Assembly: GCA_002436025.1 (NCBI GenBank)
Contig: DIXM01000008.1
Coordinates: 147,960 to 211,959, forward strand
Source of the DNA: a candidate division Hyd24-12 bacterium UBA6080
GTDB taxonomy: Bacteria; Fermentibacterota; Fermentibacteria; Fermentibacterales; JCC-6
Length of the DNA stretch: 64,000 nucleotides
Reading direction: 5' to 3'
The position numbers and the translations under genes are program-made. A model generated the notes under the pieces. That model made no database searches. It saw only the letters and a list, made by a program, of their open reading frames with translations, and was not told where the DNA came from. Shown in pieces: positions 37,201-45,045 of this stretch (position 1 is the first letter of the stretch; each line of letters begins with the position of its first letter).

Positions 37201-38121
37201 ATGAATACGCCGGTGAAAACGACGCGTTTCCAACAGACCACTGACGGGCCGAAAGACACCGATCCGATTGGTGCAGGTGTGGCTCCGAGCTATACGGCGA
37301 TTGAACGCCAATGGCGGCCGATACTTGATGGAGTACAAGCGCCAGACGAGCGATGGCTCAGCGAAGTGATGGCCGCGTGCGCTGGGGATGTTTACTTGGC
37401 CGGTTTTGTCGGCGCGAAGCTTCTGCTCGAAGAGAGACGAAACGACGCCGAAGCACTCCGGCATACAAAGGAACTGCGGGCGATGTTAGCGCAACCTGGG
37501 CTAACCGGCGCGGATCTGCTTTGTGCTTCGCAAGAAGCGTACGTTACCAATATCATGCGCGGAAACCAAGACGCTCTCCTGGCGGTGGTTCGTCTGATGG
37601 TATGTGCGTTGCTGCAGCCAGCTGCTTTAGACCCTGCGCAACTGGTTGTCAGTAGCGGCATCTGGAGTGCGGCCGATCTTCTGGAACACTCCAACATCGG
37701 GACGTCCAGCAAATGGCGATCTCTCCTTCTCGCCCTCGCCAGGGGAGGAGGAGACACGTGGCACGGCGCGTGCCAACGCATGTCTGACTACGCATCAGTA
37801 GTTGGTAACTCAGACCCGACAATTCCAGTGCGGCTCCTCCTTGAGAGGCTGGCGGTTGCAACCATGAATGCTCCCATGCGCGCATCCAAAGCCGATCCCT
37901 TCGACCCTGTCGATCTTGTGCTTCAAGTCCATGCCATCGTGGCGAGGGTGTGTTCTCTCACCATGGACGACTCAGTAGATGCCGGACTCGTTGAGCGGTG
38001 CAGGGCACTCGGAGACCATCTTGTGCGGCAACTCGCCATCGATCTCGTATCCACAACGACTACCGAGCGAGTGAAACAAGTAGATGAACTTCTGCGGAAG
38101 GAGAGCTACGATAATGCCTGA
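34228..38121 (+). CDS. HerA/FtsK-type ATPase with Ser-rich linker and S4-like insert
   Basis: A 1297-residue P-loop ATPase. Walker A is GATGSGKTTR at about 517-526, the strand after it ends in VVFETAKRTYR, and Walker B is RRWLVVIEEAHNVL at 878-891; later DIGIMVVDQSP and NTGTKIVMRLEDG complete a HerA/DUF87 core. Residues 245-355 form a low-complexity Ser/Thr/Gly-rich stretch. Residues about 785-845 (KLLTDYLASQSY, LLRGGHVKVSGKAVF, then HDTVQIGG) resemble an S4 RNA-binding domain inserted before Walker B. GTG 34228 overlaps the previous stop as GTGA, with AAGGGAAGGA upstream. HerA ATPases partner with nucleases in several defence systems; a nuclease-like gene follows here. Confidence 0.82.
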   Translation: MKKAQSTVLDYGPSVELELLLGLGPEDASLVVAQGERTLDLHPWLLDCVAVQLSCLGHQDEIPHSWDWENVLTLLEPGEELLYVLDHVRGDGNQTGRPFTLWLAIRFPRTQQLSSGDFDRRRKRSRMIVSQFQRQAFPGSDLSWVDPGELQNLLGFSAGSQQRCVCVSGLPSPRDIDDNRREVERSTARRNYQSLNDVAESLVDLHCDYRIAFVVERVDAGTLKDRLGQATQLRDVIHPYVRGTEQFGGNRGSNWSRQTSNSEGTSTSTQSSDSKGGTSTEQSSVGWGKSAWEGVKNIFHPIRRHKVGPRSNSQSWNRTTSVTEGESKTTTESASSGGSSAENWSTSNERLCSMLELADRSLERTISALHEAHGTGGYRWSAFILADGRNADLIGGALVGVLAGARTKDFPFNRFPVIGAGADLFKGTEPLLDLIAEAAPILPLPRACEALLLPEAELPGVRLRRNVFLGRTFSPPDEGSPRVGLGPDAFSALTGEDQTDSIEIPQQNLFRHILVAGATGSGKTTRVVEILNQLKDDKLSVVVFETAKRTYRARLQVRGRPAPLVYSLGSSKEYVGSRFRPLRLNPFYFELGTSLKRHIAVLSDALAELMPTEAMIGPLMRRAVEATYHERGWDIENGIPLDDSAPSWPTVLDFAAQVRALAQTLTYGAEVTANYCGALENRAALFVDATFQDLFSHGGNTPIDELFPLGRDVIVEVEDLPPSEVDIRAFVMTILLSRLRSVQGVRLERQRLCKKIVEREDQLFGTTPSESMSPPPSSSPTTTVGKLLTDYLASQSYKKKGERTRLLRGGHVKVSGKAVFRATMAVSSHDTVQIGGVRMWPRDFALPVPENESSSKESSQSIILPSFSLSDATGLSPRRWLVVIEEAHNVLDRSFEVRRPADESNAGRTLLRCIDRLLQEGREMDIGIMVVDQSPVNLARSVISNTGTKIVMRLEDGAEMEEIGRAIGLDESAWKKLGFLQEGEAIIKASYMNTPVKTTRFQQTTDGPKDTDPIGAGVAPSYTAIERQWRPILDGVQAPDERWLSEVMAACAGDVYLAGFVGAKLLLEERRNDAEALRHTKELRAMLAQPGLTGADLLCASQEAYVTNIMRGNQDALLAVVRLMVCALLQPAALDPAQLVVSSGIWSAADLLEHSNIGTSSKWRSLLLALARGGGDTWHGACQRMSDYASVVGNSDPTIPVRLLLERLAVATMNAPMRASKADPFDPVDLVLQVHAIVARVCSLTMDDSVDAGLVERCRALGDHLVRQLAIDLVSTTTTERVKQVDELLRKESYDNA

Positions 38122-39142
38122 ACCGATCACGCTAGCAACTGTCGCGGCACTTTTCAAAGCCAGTACTGGCGCCGCTGAAGGTACCGCTGCCCTCAGCGGA
38201 GCATCTGTTGTAAAGGAGATTGCAGGCGGTTTCGCAGCCGGAAGCGAGTTAGCGAGCGCTTGCGGCGTTGGAAAAGCCACCATGGCTTTCGTAGAAGCAC
38301 TTAAGATGGAAGCCCCTTCTGTCGCCGAAAAGATGCTTGGCCGCGCGCAAGCAAGCGGGACAGAGTTTGCATCTGCCATGGGCAAACGCACCACAACGGA
38401 AGTCGGTCGAACAACACTGCCCCGCAGAACAGAGAAGGCATCCCGGGGAACTCGTGCGTTTGACCCGGTGCGGTGGCTGGACTGGAAACCAAAATCTGGT
38501 GACGTCATCGGGCCACAGACTATTGCTGAGCGGTTCCGGCCACTCCGTGTCGTTGATAACCTTGTGCCCTATGTGAAGAACCTTGGACAGCGTGACGAGG
38601 GCTTCCGGCAGGATTTTGAGAGACGAATGCTACAATGGCGTGAGGCGAAAACATCAGCGGATCGAGACGCAGCACTTCAACAGCTTCGTAAGACAACAGC
38701 TGGCAAGCTGGGCGAGTCGATCACAAATGACGGTTTTAAGCCGTTCTTTGAGAAGCTCGAGGTTCAGCGAAAAGTGGAGACACCTGATGGAAACTCATTT
38801 GTCGATGGCCGCCTGACCGGTGCCAAGAATCCCGTTATCCTTGGACGCGGCCACGGAGTGTCCGAAGGTGGAAACCTCTCTTTGGAGGTCAAGACGGGCC
38901 AACCCGTTTACCTGAAAAGCGAAATGCGCCACATCACTGAACGACAGGTGCCAGGCCACCTCACATTAGGCGACCGATCCTTGGTGGTAGTGTCCCGCGA
39001 CGTGTACGCCATGGGCGGCGAGCGCGCTGCACGGGACACCGTGAGTGCAGCAGGGTCGCACGTGATGGCACTTTTGCCCGAGAAGAGCGTGATGGATGAA
39101 GCTCTGATGAGAGTTATACGCGAGCGTATGGAAAGGGCATGA
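38114..39142 (+). CDS. PD-(D/E)XK-like protein with hydrophobic N-terminus
   Basis: 342 residues from ATG 38114, which overlaps the HerA gene end by 8 bases and has AAGGAG ten bases upstream; the longer frame from 38084 has no site. Residues 1-70 are Ala/Gly-rich and hydrophobic. The C-terminal half has a possible nuclease core: Asp231 in FVDGRLTG, then E258-V-K260 in LSLEVKTGQ, followed by a basic-polar region (HITERQVPGH) and a strand SLVVVSRDVY. This D...ExK order is that of restriction-type nucleases. Position after a HerA ATPase supports a HerA-nuclease pair. It could instead be a toxin with a membrane-active N-terminus. Confidence 0.65.
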   Translation: MPEPITLATVAALFKASTGAAEGTAALSGASVVKEIAGGFAAGSELASACGVGKATMAFVEALKMEAPSVAEKMLGRAQASGTEFASAMGKRTTTEVGRTTLPRRTEKASRGTRAFDPVRWLDWKPKSGDVIGPQTIAERFRPLRVVDNLVPYVKNLGQRDEGFRQDFERRMLQWREAKTSADRDAALQQLRKTTAGKLGESITNDGFKPFFEKLEVQRKVETPDGNSFVDGRLTGAKNPVILGRGHGVSEGGNLSLEVKTGQPVYLKSEMRHITERQVPGHLTLGDRSLVVVSRDVYAMGGERAARDTVSAAGSHVMALLPEKSVMDEALMRVIRERMERA

Positions 39143-39519
39143 CCATGAAGTGCATTTACGCAATACCTACGGATCAAGTGGACGAAGCACACGCACTGTG
39201 CAATGAGTACGAATCGGCACTCGAATCACTCGCGCCGAACTCAATTGCCTTGTCAGATAATCTACGAATCTTTGTTGAGTCTCTAGGAGCACCAATCCTC
39301 AAGCTTGACGATGAAGACTGGTTGGTGGTGCGAAAAGAGCTCGAAACACATAGAGCGCGGGGCCTGGTCGGCGACATTTTCTGGCCAAACAAAGCTGTTC
39401 GACGGGCACAGAACGCTCTTAAAACAACGACTGACACTATGTCACCGTCGGTTGCACTAGCGAGTTGGCTTACTTCTCAAGCCAAAAAGAACCGCGCCGC
39501 GGTTCTTTTGACATGCTGA
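39139..39519 (+). CDS. Small protein ending the HerA operon
   Basis: 126 residues; ATG 39139 overlaps the preceding stop as ATGA, and a second ATG two codons on is equally possible. It starts MKCIYAIPTDQVDEAHALCN and has no known motif; a mixed alpha/beta fold with an acidic centre is likely. A strong hairpin terminator coincides with its last codons, so it is the final intact gene of the transcript. It may be an immunity or regulatory subunit; this is only inferred from its place. Confidence 0.65.
   Translation: MTMKCIYAIPTDQVDEAHALCNEYESALESLAPNSIALSDNLRIFVESLGAPILKLDDEDWLVVRKELETHRARGLVGDIFWPNKAVRRAQNALKTTTDTMSPSVALASWLTSQAKKNRAAVLLTC
39485..39509 (+). terminator. Intrinsic terminator at the end of the HerA operon
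   Basis: AAAAGAACCGCG and its complement CGCGGTTCTTTT are separated by a single base, giving a GC-rich stem ending in a T run. It lies inside the last codons of the 126-residue gene. Because it is nearly symmetrical, with an A run on the other side, it may act on both strands. Confidence 0.75.
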
Positions 39520-39526
39520 CGAGGGG

Positions 39527-39704
39527 GTTCTCGAACATACGATTATTCCCTTAGGTAGCACTGACATCTTGTCAATAGACATCAAGATCCCCGCACTTGG
39601 GGGAGACCACCGTCGGAAGTATCATAACCGCCGCCGAATCTGCTGATAACCTTGCGAGAATCGAGTCCTTGAAACTCGAGATCCAACTGAGCATTACCGG
39701 GTGA
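39527..39704 (+). pseudogene. Possible frameshifted gene fragment
   Basis: The frame beginning in GVLEHTIIPLGSTDILSIDI, then KIPALG, breaks at a run of five G (39599-39603 region). Dropping one G continues into a plausible tail, GETTVGSIITAAESADNLAR and IESLKLEIQLSITG, ending in a stop at 39702-39704. The composition looks coding in both halves. It may be the decayed end of a further gene of the operon, or a sequencing error. Upstream of 39524 no clear start is seen. Confidence 0.3.
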
Positions 39705-39825
39705 TAGACGGTTTTCACTTTTGGCTGTTCTATTGTAGTGTAACTTATGTTTTGATACCTAACTATATAACTATAGAACAACCAATTCAATTTCTTGTTA
39801 AAATTCAGGCTAACAATTCTATAAC

Positions 39826-40392
39826 TCAAGAAAGAGGATTGCCTCTTTCTAGTATCATATCCACATACATGCACAAATCATGTAAATGCATGTCAATATA
39901 GCAACACGGTTGTTCCGAACTGACTTCACTGTCTGAAGATTGTGTGTCTTCTTCTGAGATAGAGTTAGGTAGAAAAGGTTTGTAGTTAGGAATATCGGCC
40001 TTCAATAATACCATTATTCTATTCACTCTATCAAAATCATGATAGCATCGAATACACTCAATGAACTTTTTTTCTGACAGTACCTGACCCAAGACGGTAA
40101 CTTGTCCGTCGAACACTTTCCTCGAGCACTCCTGCAATGGAAGCTTGCTTAACAAAAGAGCAGTATTGTACATCTGGGAATTATCGTAAATATTACTATA
40201 CTCTTCTGTATTAGCAATGTCACATAGTATTCTGTCGTTCATTTCATTGATTAATCCGATGTTACTCGAAATCTCAGCGCTAACAACCTTTCTTGTAGAT
40301 TTGGCTCTTCTCCTTCGAATCAGGGTATCCCGAATGCAATTCATTAGAAATCCTATAATAACACCTGCAATAGCTGCAATTGCTGATTCCAT
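39826..40392 (-). CDS. Small membrane-anchored protein of unknown function
   Basis: About 188 residues. ATG 40392 has AAGGA four to five bases upstream; the ATG at 40404 would have no spacing from its GGAGG. One N-terminal transmembrane segment (SAIAAIAGVIIGFLMNCI) is followed by a very basic stretch (RRRRAKSTRKV), so the rest, with a helical body and acidic Ser-rich part, is cytoplasmic. The gene is AT-rich, unlike its neighbours, and a 9-bp hairpin (39829-39850) covers its last codons. Proteins of this shape often sit in defence islands, but no family is assigned. Confidence 0.6.
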   Translation of the reverse strand: MESAIAAIAGVIIGFLMNCIRDTLIRRRRAKSTRKVVSAEISSNIGLINEMNDRILCDIANTEEYSNIYDNSQMYNTALLLSKLPLQECSRKVFDGQVTVLGQVLSEKKFIECIRCYHDFDRVNRIMVLLKADIPNYKPFLPNSISEEDTQSSDSEVSSEQPCCYIDMHLHDLCMYVDMILERGNPLS

Positions 40393-40432
40393 GTTTTCCT
40401 TCATCCTCCGTTCTTACATGCATTCCCCTGAC

Positions 40433-42802
40433 CTAATCCCCCTCTTCCACCACTCCCTCAAACACCCCAAGGACTCTGACTCTTTCCTGTTCGCTCATGA
40501 GAATGGGCGGGTGTTCGGGGTTGTCTGACGAAAGAACGATCTGCTCAGCTTCACCAAGCTCTTCGGTAGTCTTGGCCCTGACGCTGTAATACCTTTTTAT
40601 GAGAGCAACAGGTGAATCCCCCGAGAATCCTTCTACAAGACAGAGAACGATCTTTCCCTTTCTTGTTCCTCCGGGGTCAAGCCTGAATCTGCAAAGGCTT
40701 CCCTCCGGAATGGTGGGTTCCATTGAGTTGCCCTCTGCTCTTACAAGGAAGCGGTCTCGTGCGAATGGGCCTCCAGGAGCTCTTTTCAGTGTTGGCTCTT
40801 CCGCTTCTGAGAACAGCCCTGAAAGGGTTTCATATGTGCTGTCGGCAACAGCTCTCAGGTCAAGAAGGGGAAGCGAATTGATGTAGGGGATGAGTTCCTC
40901 TTCCGGCAACTCCTGGGTCTGTTCCTGTTCCATGTCGATAAGGCTTCGGAAGTAGTTCTCCAATGTCTTGTTCACGAAATAGACATAGCAGCCCTGGATG
41001 CCTCTGGTCATCAGGACCCTGTAGATGTTCCGGGCATACCTTAGAAAGTCGCTCTTGTTCCTCATGAGGGTGGGGTCTTTAGAAGCGTCAGGGTTGCCGG
41101 TGAGTGTGTTCGTTGCCGGGTCGTACTGAATGTCATCCCCAACGATCACTCCGATGTAATCGAACTCGAAGCCCTGGGCGGTATAGATGCATCCCACCTG
41201 GTTGATCGCTTCGGTCTTGTATGCCCACTCGTACCATCGTGGGATACCTTTTGCAAGCTTTTTTCCATCCCTTGCTTCCCATGGCATGGCAAAATCCCCG
41301 ATGACAACATCGTTGACCAGAGTGCCGTCAGGGTTGGGGTCGCTCCAGGGCCAGCAGTAGCCGGCAACGATCCTTGCGGAGTTGGGTTTCTGGCGTTCCT
41401 TTGCGCTAATCACCTTGTAGAGTTCGGTCGGAGAGTCGAAAATCCTGAAATCGTAGTCATCGGCCTTCGTGAGAACGTACTTCTTCTTCCTGTAACCCAG
41501 GGCTGATTCAACCCATTTAAGGTAGCCTCTGGAGCCGTTGCACCTGAACTGGGATTTCATCTCAACGGGGTTGAAGGTGGCATTGTACTTCTGGGCGCAT
41601 TCCATCATCAGGGCTGTGCTGCCTATCTCGGCGGACCGGACGTTCTGCTTGTCATCGATGAAAAAGACGCAGGTCTTTGCACACCTCACGAGCTGTTCGA
41701 TCTGAGGCATGTCTGACCTGTGTTCCCTGGGTGTGTATTGGAAGTTGCTGCTGTTTTGGATGCGGTGTGCCTCATCAACCAGAACCACATCAAGCTCGTC
41801 TTCCTTCACCTTGGTGGGAACGAAGCTGTAGAGGTTCGAGAAAAGCAGTTTTGCGTTCCCACCAACCTTGCTCTGAAGTGCGGAAAGGAATGGCTTGGAC
41901 TTGCACCCGTAAAGAACCTTTTTGTTCTTCCCGGCAAGTTCTGCAAGGACTTGAACGGCGATGACGGATTTCCCGGTACCTGGTCCTCCCTGGACGACAA
42001 TGACCGACTTGCCTCCTGTTTTCTCGGCTTTTCGTATGCGAGACATGATCAGGTTCTTGGCAACGATCTGCTCCTGAATCAGGGAGAACGATTCAACTCC
42101 CTTGATCATTCCTGCAGCGTACTCAAGAAGCTTCTTTGACGGCCTGGTCCTGCTGAACCTGACCCGGTTGAATATCTCCAGGCCGTCTCCACTTCCAAGA
42201 AGATCACGGAGCCGTGCAACAATGGCTTCCACATCGCCCTTGGAGTAAAGTGGGTACTTCTCCATCAACGGCCTGTAGGCCGGAGCATGAAGGCCCGTTG
42301 GACCCTTGTATGAATAGTTGTGGCAGTAGGCGCAGCTGAAAAGGTCCAGGTTCGGGTCTGTATCAAAGACCTCAAGGAAAAAGACCATGTGCTTGTGGTA
42401 GCCCTCCACCTGCTGGCATGGGTGGGCTACCACCCGGGAGTTGCCGCCGGTGAAGGTCTCGACGAAGTTGCCTTCATCGTCCAGGGCCTCTACTTCGCTC
42501 CACTGCTTCATCTCGATCAGGACTACATTCGACCTGTCGTTCAGCCCCCGGCCGAAGAGAAGGCAGTCAATCCGGTTGTTGTTGAAAGGAATCTCGTACT
42601 CCAGGGCGATCATGTTGTCCGAAAGCCCGGCATCTTCGATGATGTCCTTGAGATGGCGTGTGGAGTTGTTCCAGGAGTTGTACTCGGAGACACCCACCTT
42701 CTTGCCGCTCTGACTCTCGAAGGCTTCTTTCATCAGATCAGCGATCCGGTTGCTTCGGACATCCCTGTTGAAGGCTGTCGTGGTGTTCTGGTAAACTATC
42801 AC
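40433..42802 (-). CDS. Nuclease-like / DUF2075 helicase / S24 peptidase fusion
   Basis: A 789-residue three-part protein. Residues 70-105 show a PD-(D/E)XK-like core (Asp79 in NNRIDCLLFG, E97-M-K99 in LIEMKQWSE). Residues about 260-640 are a DUF2075 superfamily 1 helicase: VVQGGPGTGKSVIAV, VVLVDEAHRI, QFRCNGSRGY, YTAQGFEFDYIGV and RNIYRVLMTRG. The C-terminus (about 685-740) is a LexA/S24-type peptidase-like domain with EGNSMEPTIPEGSLCRF (Ser) and VALIKRYYS (Lys). The start overlaps the MazG stop as ATGA. The combination suggests damage- or phage-triggered control of a nuclease-helicase; self-cleavage is possible but unproved. Confidence 0.8.
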   Translation of the reverse strand: MIVYQNTTTAFNRDVRSNRIADLMKEAFESQSGKKVGVSEYNSWNNSTRHLKDIIEDAGLSDNMIALEYEIPFNNNRIDCLLFGRGLNDRSNVVLIEMKQWSEVEALDDEGNFVETFTGGNSRVVAHPCQQVEGYHKHMVFFLEVFDTDPNLDLFSCAYCHNYSYKGPTGLHAPAYRPLMEKYPLYSKGDVEAIVARLRDLLGSGDGLEIFNRVRFSRTRPSKKLLEYAAGMIKGVESFSLIQEQIVAKNLIMSRIRKAEKTGGKSVIVVQGGPGTGKSVIAVQVLAELAGKNKKVLYGCKSKPFLSALQSKVGGNAKLLFSNLYSFVPTKVKEDELDVVLVDEAHRIQNSSNFQYTPREHRSDMPQIEQLVRCAKTCVFFIDDKQNVRSAEIGSTALMMECAQKYNATFNPVEMKSQFRCNGSRGYLKWVESALGYRKKKYVLTKADDYDFRIFDSPTELYKVISAKERQKPNSARIVAGYCWPWSDPNPDGTLVNDVVIGDFAMPWEARDGKKLAKGIPRWYEWAYKTEAINQVGCIYTAQGFEFDYIGVIVGDDIQYDPATNTLTGNPDASKDPTLMRNKSDFLRYARNIYRVLMTRGIQGCYVYFVNKTLENYFRSLIDMEQEQTQELPEEELIPYINSLPLLDLRAVADSTYETLSGLFSEAEEPTLKRAPGGPFARDRFLVRAEGNSMEPTIPEGSLCRFRLDPGGTRKGKIVLCLVEGFSGDSPVALIKRYYSVRAKTTEELGEAEQIVLSSDNPEHPPILMSEQERVRVLGVFEGVVEEGD

Positions 42803-43164
42803 TGCCTGTTCAGCTCCGTGTACTTGTCCGATCTGCCCCGGGATTTCTCGACAGGATACTTTTCGCCGTTTACAAAAAGTTTGCGAGATGCGGCATCCAG
42901 AGGATCAATTCCGAGCTTCTCGCAAATCGTGAGAAGGTAGATAAAAACATCCCCGACTTCCTCCCTCACCCTTGCCAGCTTTTCATCACTGAGGCATCTG
43001 CTCTCATCCTCTGTGAGCCATTGAAACACCTCGGCAAGCTCAGCCGCTTCGATAACAAGAGAGATCGACAGGTTCTTCGGAGAATGGTACTTCGCCCAGT
43101 CCCTTTCAGCATTGAAACGCCTGATGCGTTCAATCAGCTCCTCAAGTTCACTCACTCCCGGCAC
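42799..43164 (-). CDS. MazG-like nucleotide pyrophosphohydrolase
   Basis: 121 residues of the all-alpha NTP-PPase superfamily. The metal-binding pattern is EAAELAEVFQW followed by REEVGDVFIYLLTICEKLGI, and the C-terminus has NGEKYPVEKSRGRSDKYTEL, as in dCTPase-like (RS21-C6) members. It hydrolyses a nucleoside triphosphate, probably dCTP or a modified form, to the monophosphate and pyrophosphate. The gene is translationally coupled (ATGA) to the DUF2075 fusion, so nucleotide depletion or sanitation may be part of the same response. Confidence 0.85.
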   Translation of the reverse strand: MPGVSELEELIERIRRFNAERDWAKYHSPKNLSISLVIEAAELAEVFQWLTEDESRCLSDEKLARVREEVGDVFIYLLTICEKLGIDPLDAASRKLFVNGEKYPVEKSRGRSDKYTELNRQ

Positions 43165-43458
43165 TCCTGTTCATTAATCCATGCGAAACACAAGTAAGCT
43201 ATTTCGTCTTGCATAGAATGACAAGCCAGCAAGAGGTGGAGAACCCAGACCCCTCAGTGCCAGCAAATGCAGACAAACACCAGACCTGAAACTGGATAGA
43301 AAACAGGAAAGCTAGACGGAAATCCAATTGGGAAATGCTCGAAGCATGTAGAGATTTGGACAGGTATCTGTTCTGTTGCAGCAGGGAACGAAATCGCCCA
43401 TCTCCTGAAACACAGGTTAAAAGAATGTGGAGACGAAACCGCGCTGGTGCCACTTCTT

Positions 43459-43480
43459 CAACTGCGGGAATCTGGGTGTC
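43459..43480 (+). repeat. 22-base direct near-repeat, right copy
   Basis: It matches 14664-14685 with one mismatch, in the same orientation. No further similarity is found beyond it. The two copies enclose 28.8 kb containing most of the plus-strand defence operons. Confidence 0.35.
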
Positions 43481-43669
43481 CCTTGATACCCAGCAGCAAA
43501 CTGAAAAACCGCGCTATCATTTGATTTGTAATGACTTGCATATCGTCGTGTAGGCATTTCTGTAAGGAATACTTGGTTGTTTTTCTTACAGCACTCTCCT
43601 TCTCAGGAGAAGGGTGTGTCATACGGTCAACGCCGCTTACAGTGAGCTGGATTCTTCTTGAAATGCTGC

Positions 43670-43808
43670 CTGCCGTATAACACCGAGAGCTTAAATGTTG
43701 AATGGCACAAAGAGAGACAGGAAGACGGGATACTACTCATTGACATGGAACATCATTGATGTCATTTTCGCGCAGGTTAACTCTTGCGCAGAGTTATACG
43801 AACGGCAG
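43670..43808 (+). repeat. attC-like imperfect inverted repeat (site A)
   Basis: Left arm CTGCCGTATAAC (43670-43681) pairs with the right arm GTTATAC-gaa-CGGCAG (43793-43808), the three extra bases on one side resembling the extrahelical bases of attC sites. Inside, TTAA boxes near 43691 and 43777 recall the L elements. It stands just before the first AT-rich cassette. The outer limits are uncertain and a second GTTAGG core follows at about 43819. Confidence 0.45.
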
Positions 43809-43935
43809 TATAAGAATTGTTAGGAACAATGGATTCGAAAAAGCAACGCTGTTTCTCTTTGGGTATGATCGTAGTAGCAGCTATTTCATGAGCATAGGTA
43901 TTAGAATTTTTAAGAAGCCAAATTAAGGAGAAATT

Positions 43936-45015
43936 ATGAATGATTTTGTGGAGCTCATGAGAATTATGAAGAAAATGGAGACTTCTGGGGATTTTAGCAT
44001 GTTAGAGAATATTCCAGAAGATCAATTGAAGGGAAAAGACGAACTTAACAGAATTACACAAATGTTCAATACTATACCTAAGGCAGAAGAGAGTATTTGC
44101 TTACACCCAGGATGCTCAGAGAAGGCAATTAGCTCACATTCAATTCAGGAAGCCCTGCTTCGCACAATAGCTGACACCAATAACCAAGTAACTCAAGTCA
44201 CGGTCGATGTTAAGTTTAACCCTAAGGGGGACATCACTCCGAAGGCAGCACCAATCTACATTCGACGAGCAAGCACTTTCGCGGGATATTGCAACATCCA
44301 TGATACAGAGGTGTTCAAGCCTATAGAAGACGGAGAGATAAATCCTGATAATGACGAGCAGAATTTTGTACTTACATTGAGAGCAATTGCAAGAGAGTGT
44401 TTCGTGCAGCATGCCAACTATCAACACATGAAAAAGCTTTCAGATGGATTGGTTAAGATGCTAGAAAAGGAAAATGTAGTTCTGCCGTATATGGCATATC
44501 AGATGTATGAAAGGTACCTAGAGTTGCATCATGTTACCAATATGAAGCTGTTAGCGGATCATATATATAAGGAGCAATCTTACGGCGAGTATTTTGATTA
44601 TGGGTACATGGAGATCGATAAAGAGTTGCCGATGTTCGTCAATGCATTCACAGTCATACAAGCAACAAATGATGGGACCGAGTATAGGAGAAACCTGAAA
44701 AAAGAGAAGCCCCTATACCTGTCACTTACAGTATTAAAAGGCGATGGAGTAACTAGGGTGTTTTATGCCTTGCTGAAACAGCAGAAAGAATCCTTGAGAC
44801 CATTTCTAGAGCTGTTAAACACCGCGGACGCACAGCAAAAGGAATGCTTCCTTACTGATACAGTGTTAAGGAACTCTGACAATTTCTACTTGAAAACACA
44901 GTATTGGGATGGGATACCCGAAGACATTCGTAGTAAAATAGTAAGTATTTTTAGCAAAACAGTATCGAATAGAAAAGCAATTGTAGAGCCTGTTAACTTT
45001 TTTGAATACACATAA
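43936..45015 (+). CDS. Cassette protein with treble-clef/HNH-like zinc motif
   Basis: A 359-residue protein with AAGGAG upstream of ATG 43936. Residues about 53-130 carry CLHPGC, then AISSHSIQEALL and, after a beta hairpin, FAGYCNIHDTEVF: two Cys, a Ser-His pair, and Cys-x2-His, the layout of a treble-clef or HNH-like zinc domain. Whether it cleaves nucleic acid is unknown. The remainder is helical. The gene is about 40% GC, far below its neighbours, and its stop is 31 bases before attC site B, as in an integron gene cassette. Confidence 0.7.
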   Translation: MNDFVELMRIMKKMETSGDFSMLENIPEDQLKGKDELNRITQMFNTIPKAEESICLHPGCSEKAISSHSIQEALLRTIADTNNQVTQVTVDVKFNPKGDITPKAAPIYIRRASTFAGYCNIHDTEVFKPIEDGEINPDNDEQNFVLTLRAIARECFVQHANYQHMKKLSDGLVKMLEKENVVLPYMAYQMYERYLELHHVTNMKLLADHIYKEQSYGEYFDYGYMEIDKELPMFVNAFTVIQATNDGTEYRRNLKKEKPLYLSLTVLKGDGVTRVFYALLKQQKESLRPFLELLNTADAQQKECFLTDTVLRNSDNFYLKTQYWDGIPEDIRSKIVSIFSKTVSNRKAIVEPVNFFEYT

Positions 45016-45045
45016 TAATGTATATGAAGCAAGCAACATCACAAT

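Larger units (their letters stand above)
43165..43935. other. 770-base gene-free region before the cassette array
   Basis: No credible gene. It holds the right copy of the 22-base near-repeat (43459-43480), a small hairpin CCTTCT-cagg-AGAAGG near 43608, the attC-like inverted repeat at 43670-43808, within whose right arm lies a 7-bp hairpin (TAACTCT/AGAGTTA at 43778-43796), and the leader of the gene at 43936. Promoters of the minus-strand MazG operon should lie at its left end. Confidence 0.55.

Noticed and set aside
39808..39814. Fourth attC site downstream of the membrane-protein gene at 39826
   Set aside because: GGCTAAC followed by AATTC resembles an attC half, but no complementary arm is found within 150 bases on either side.
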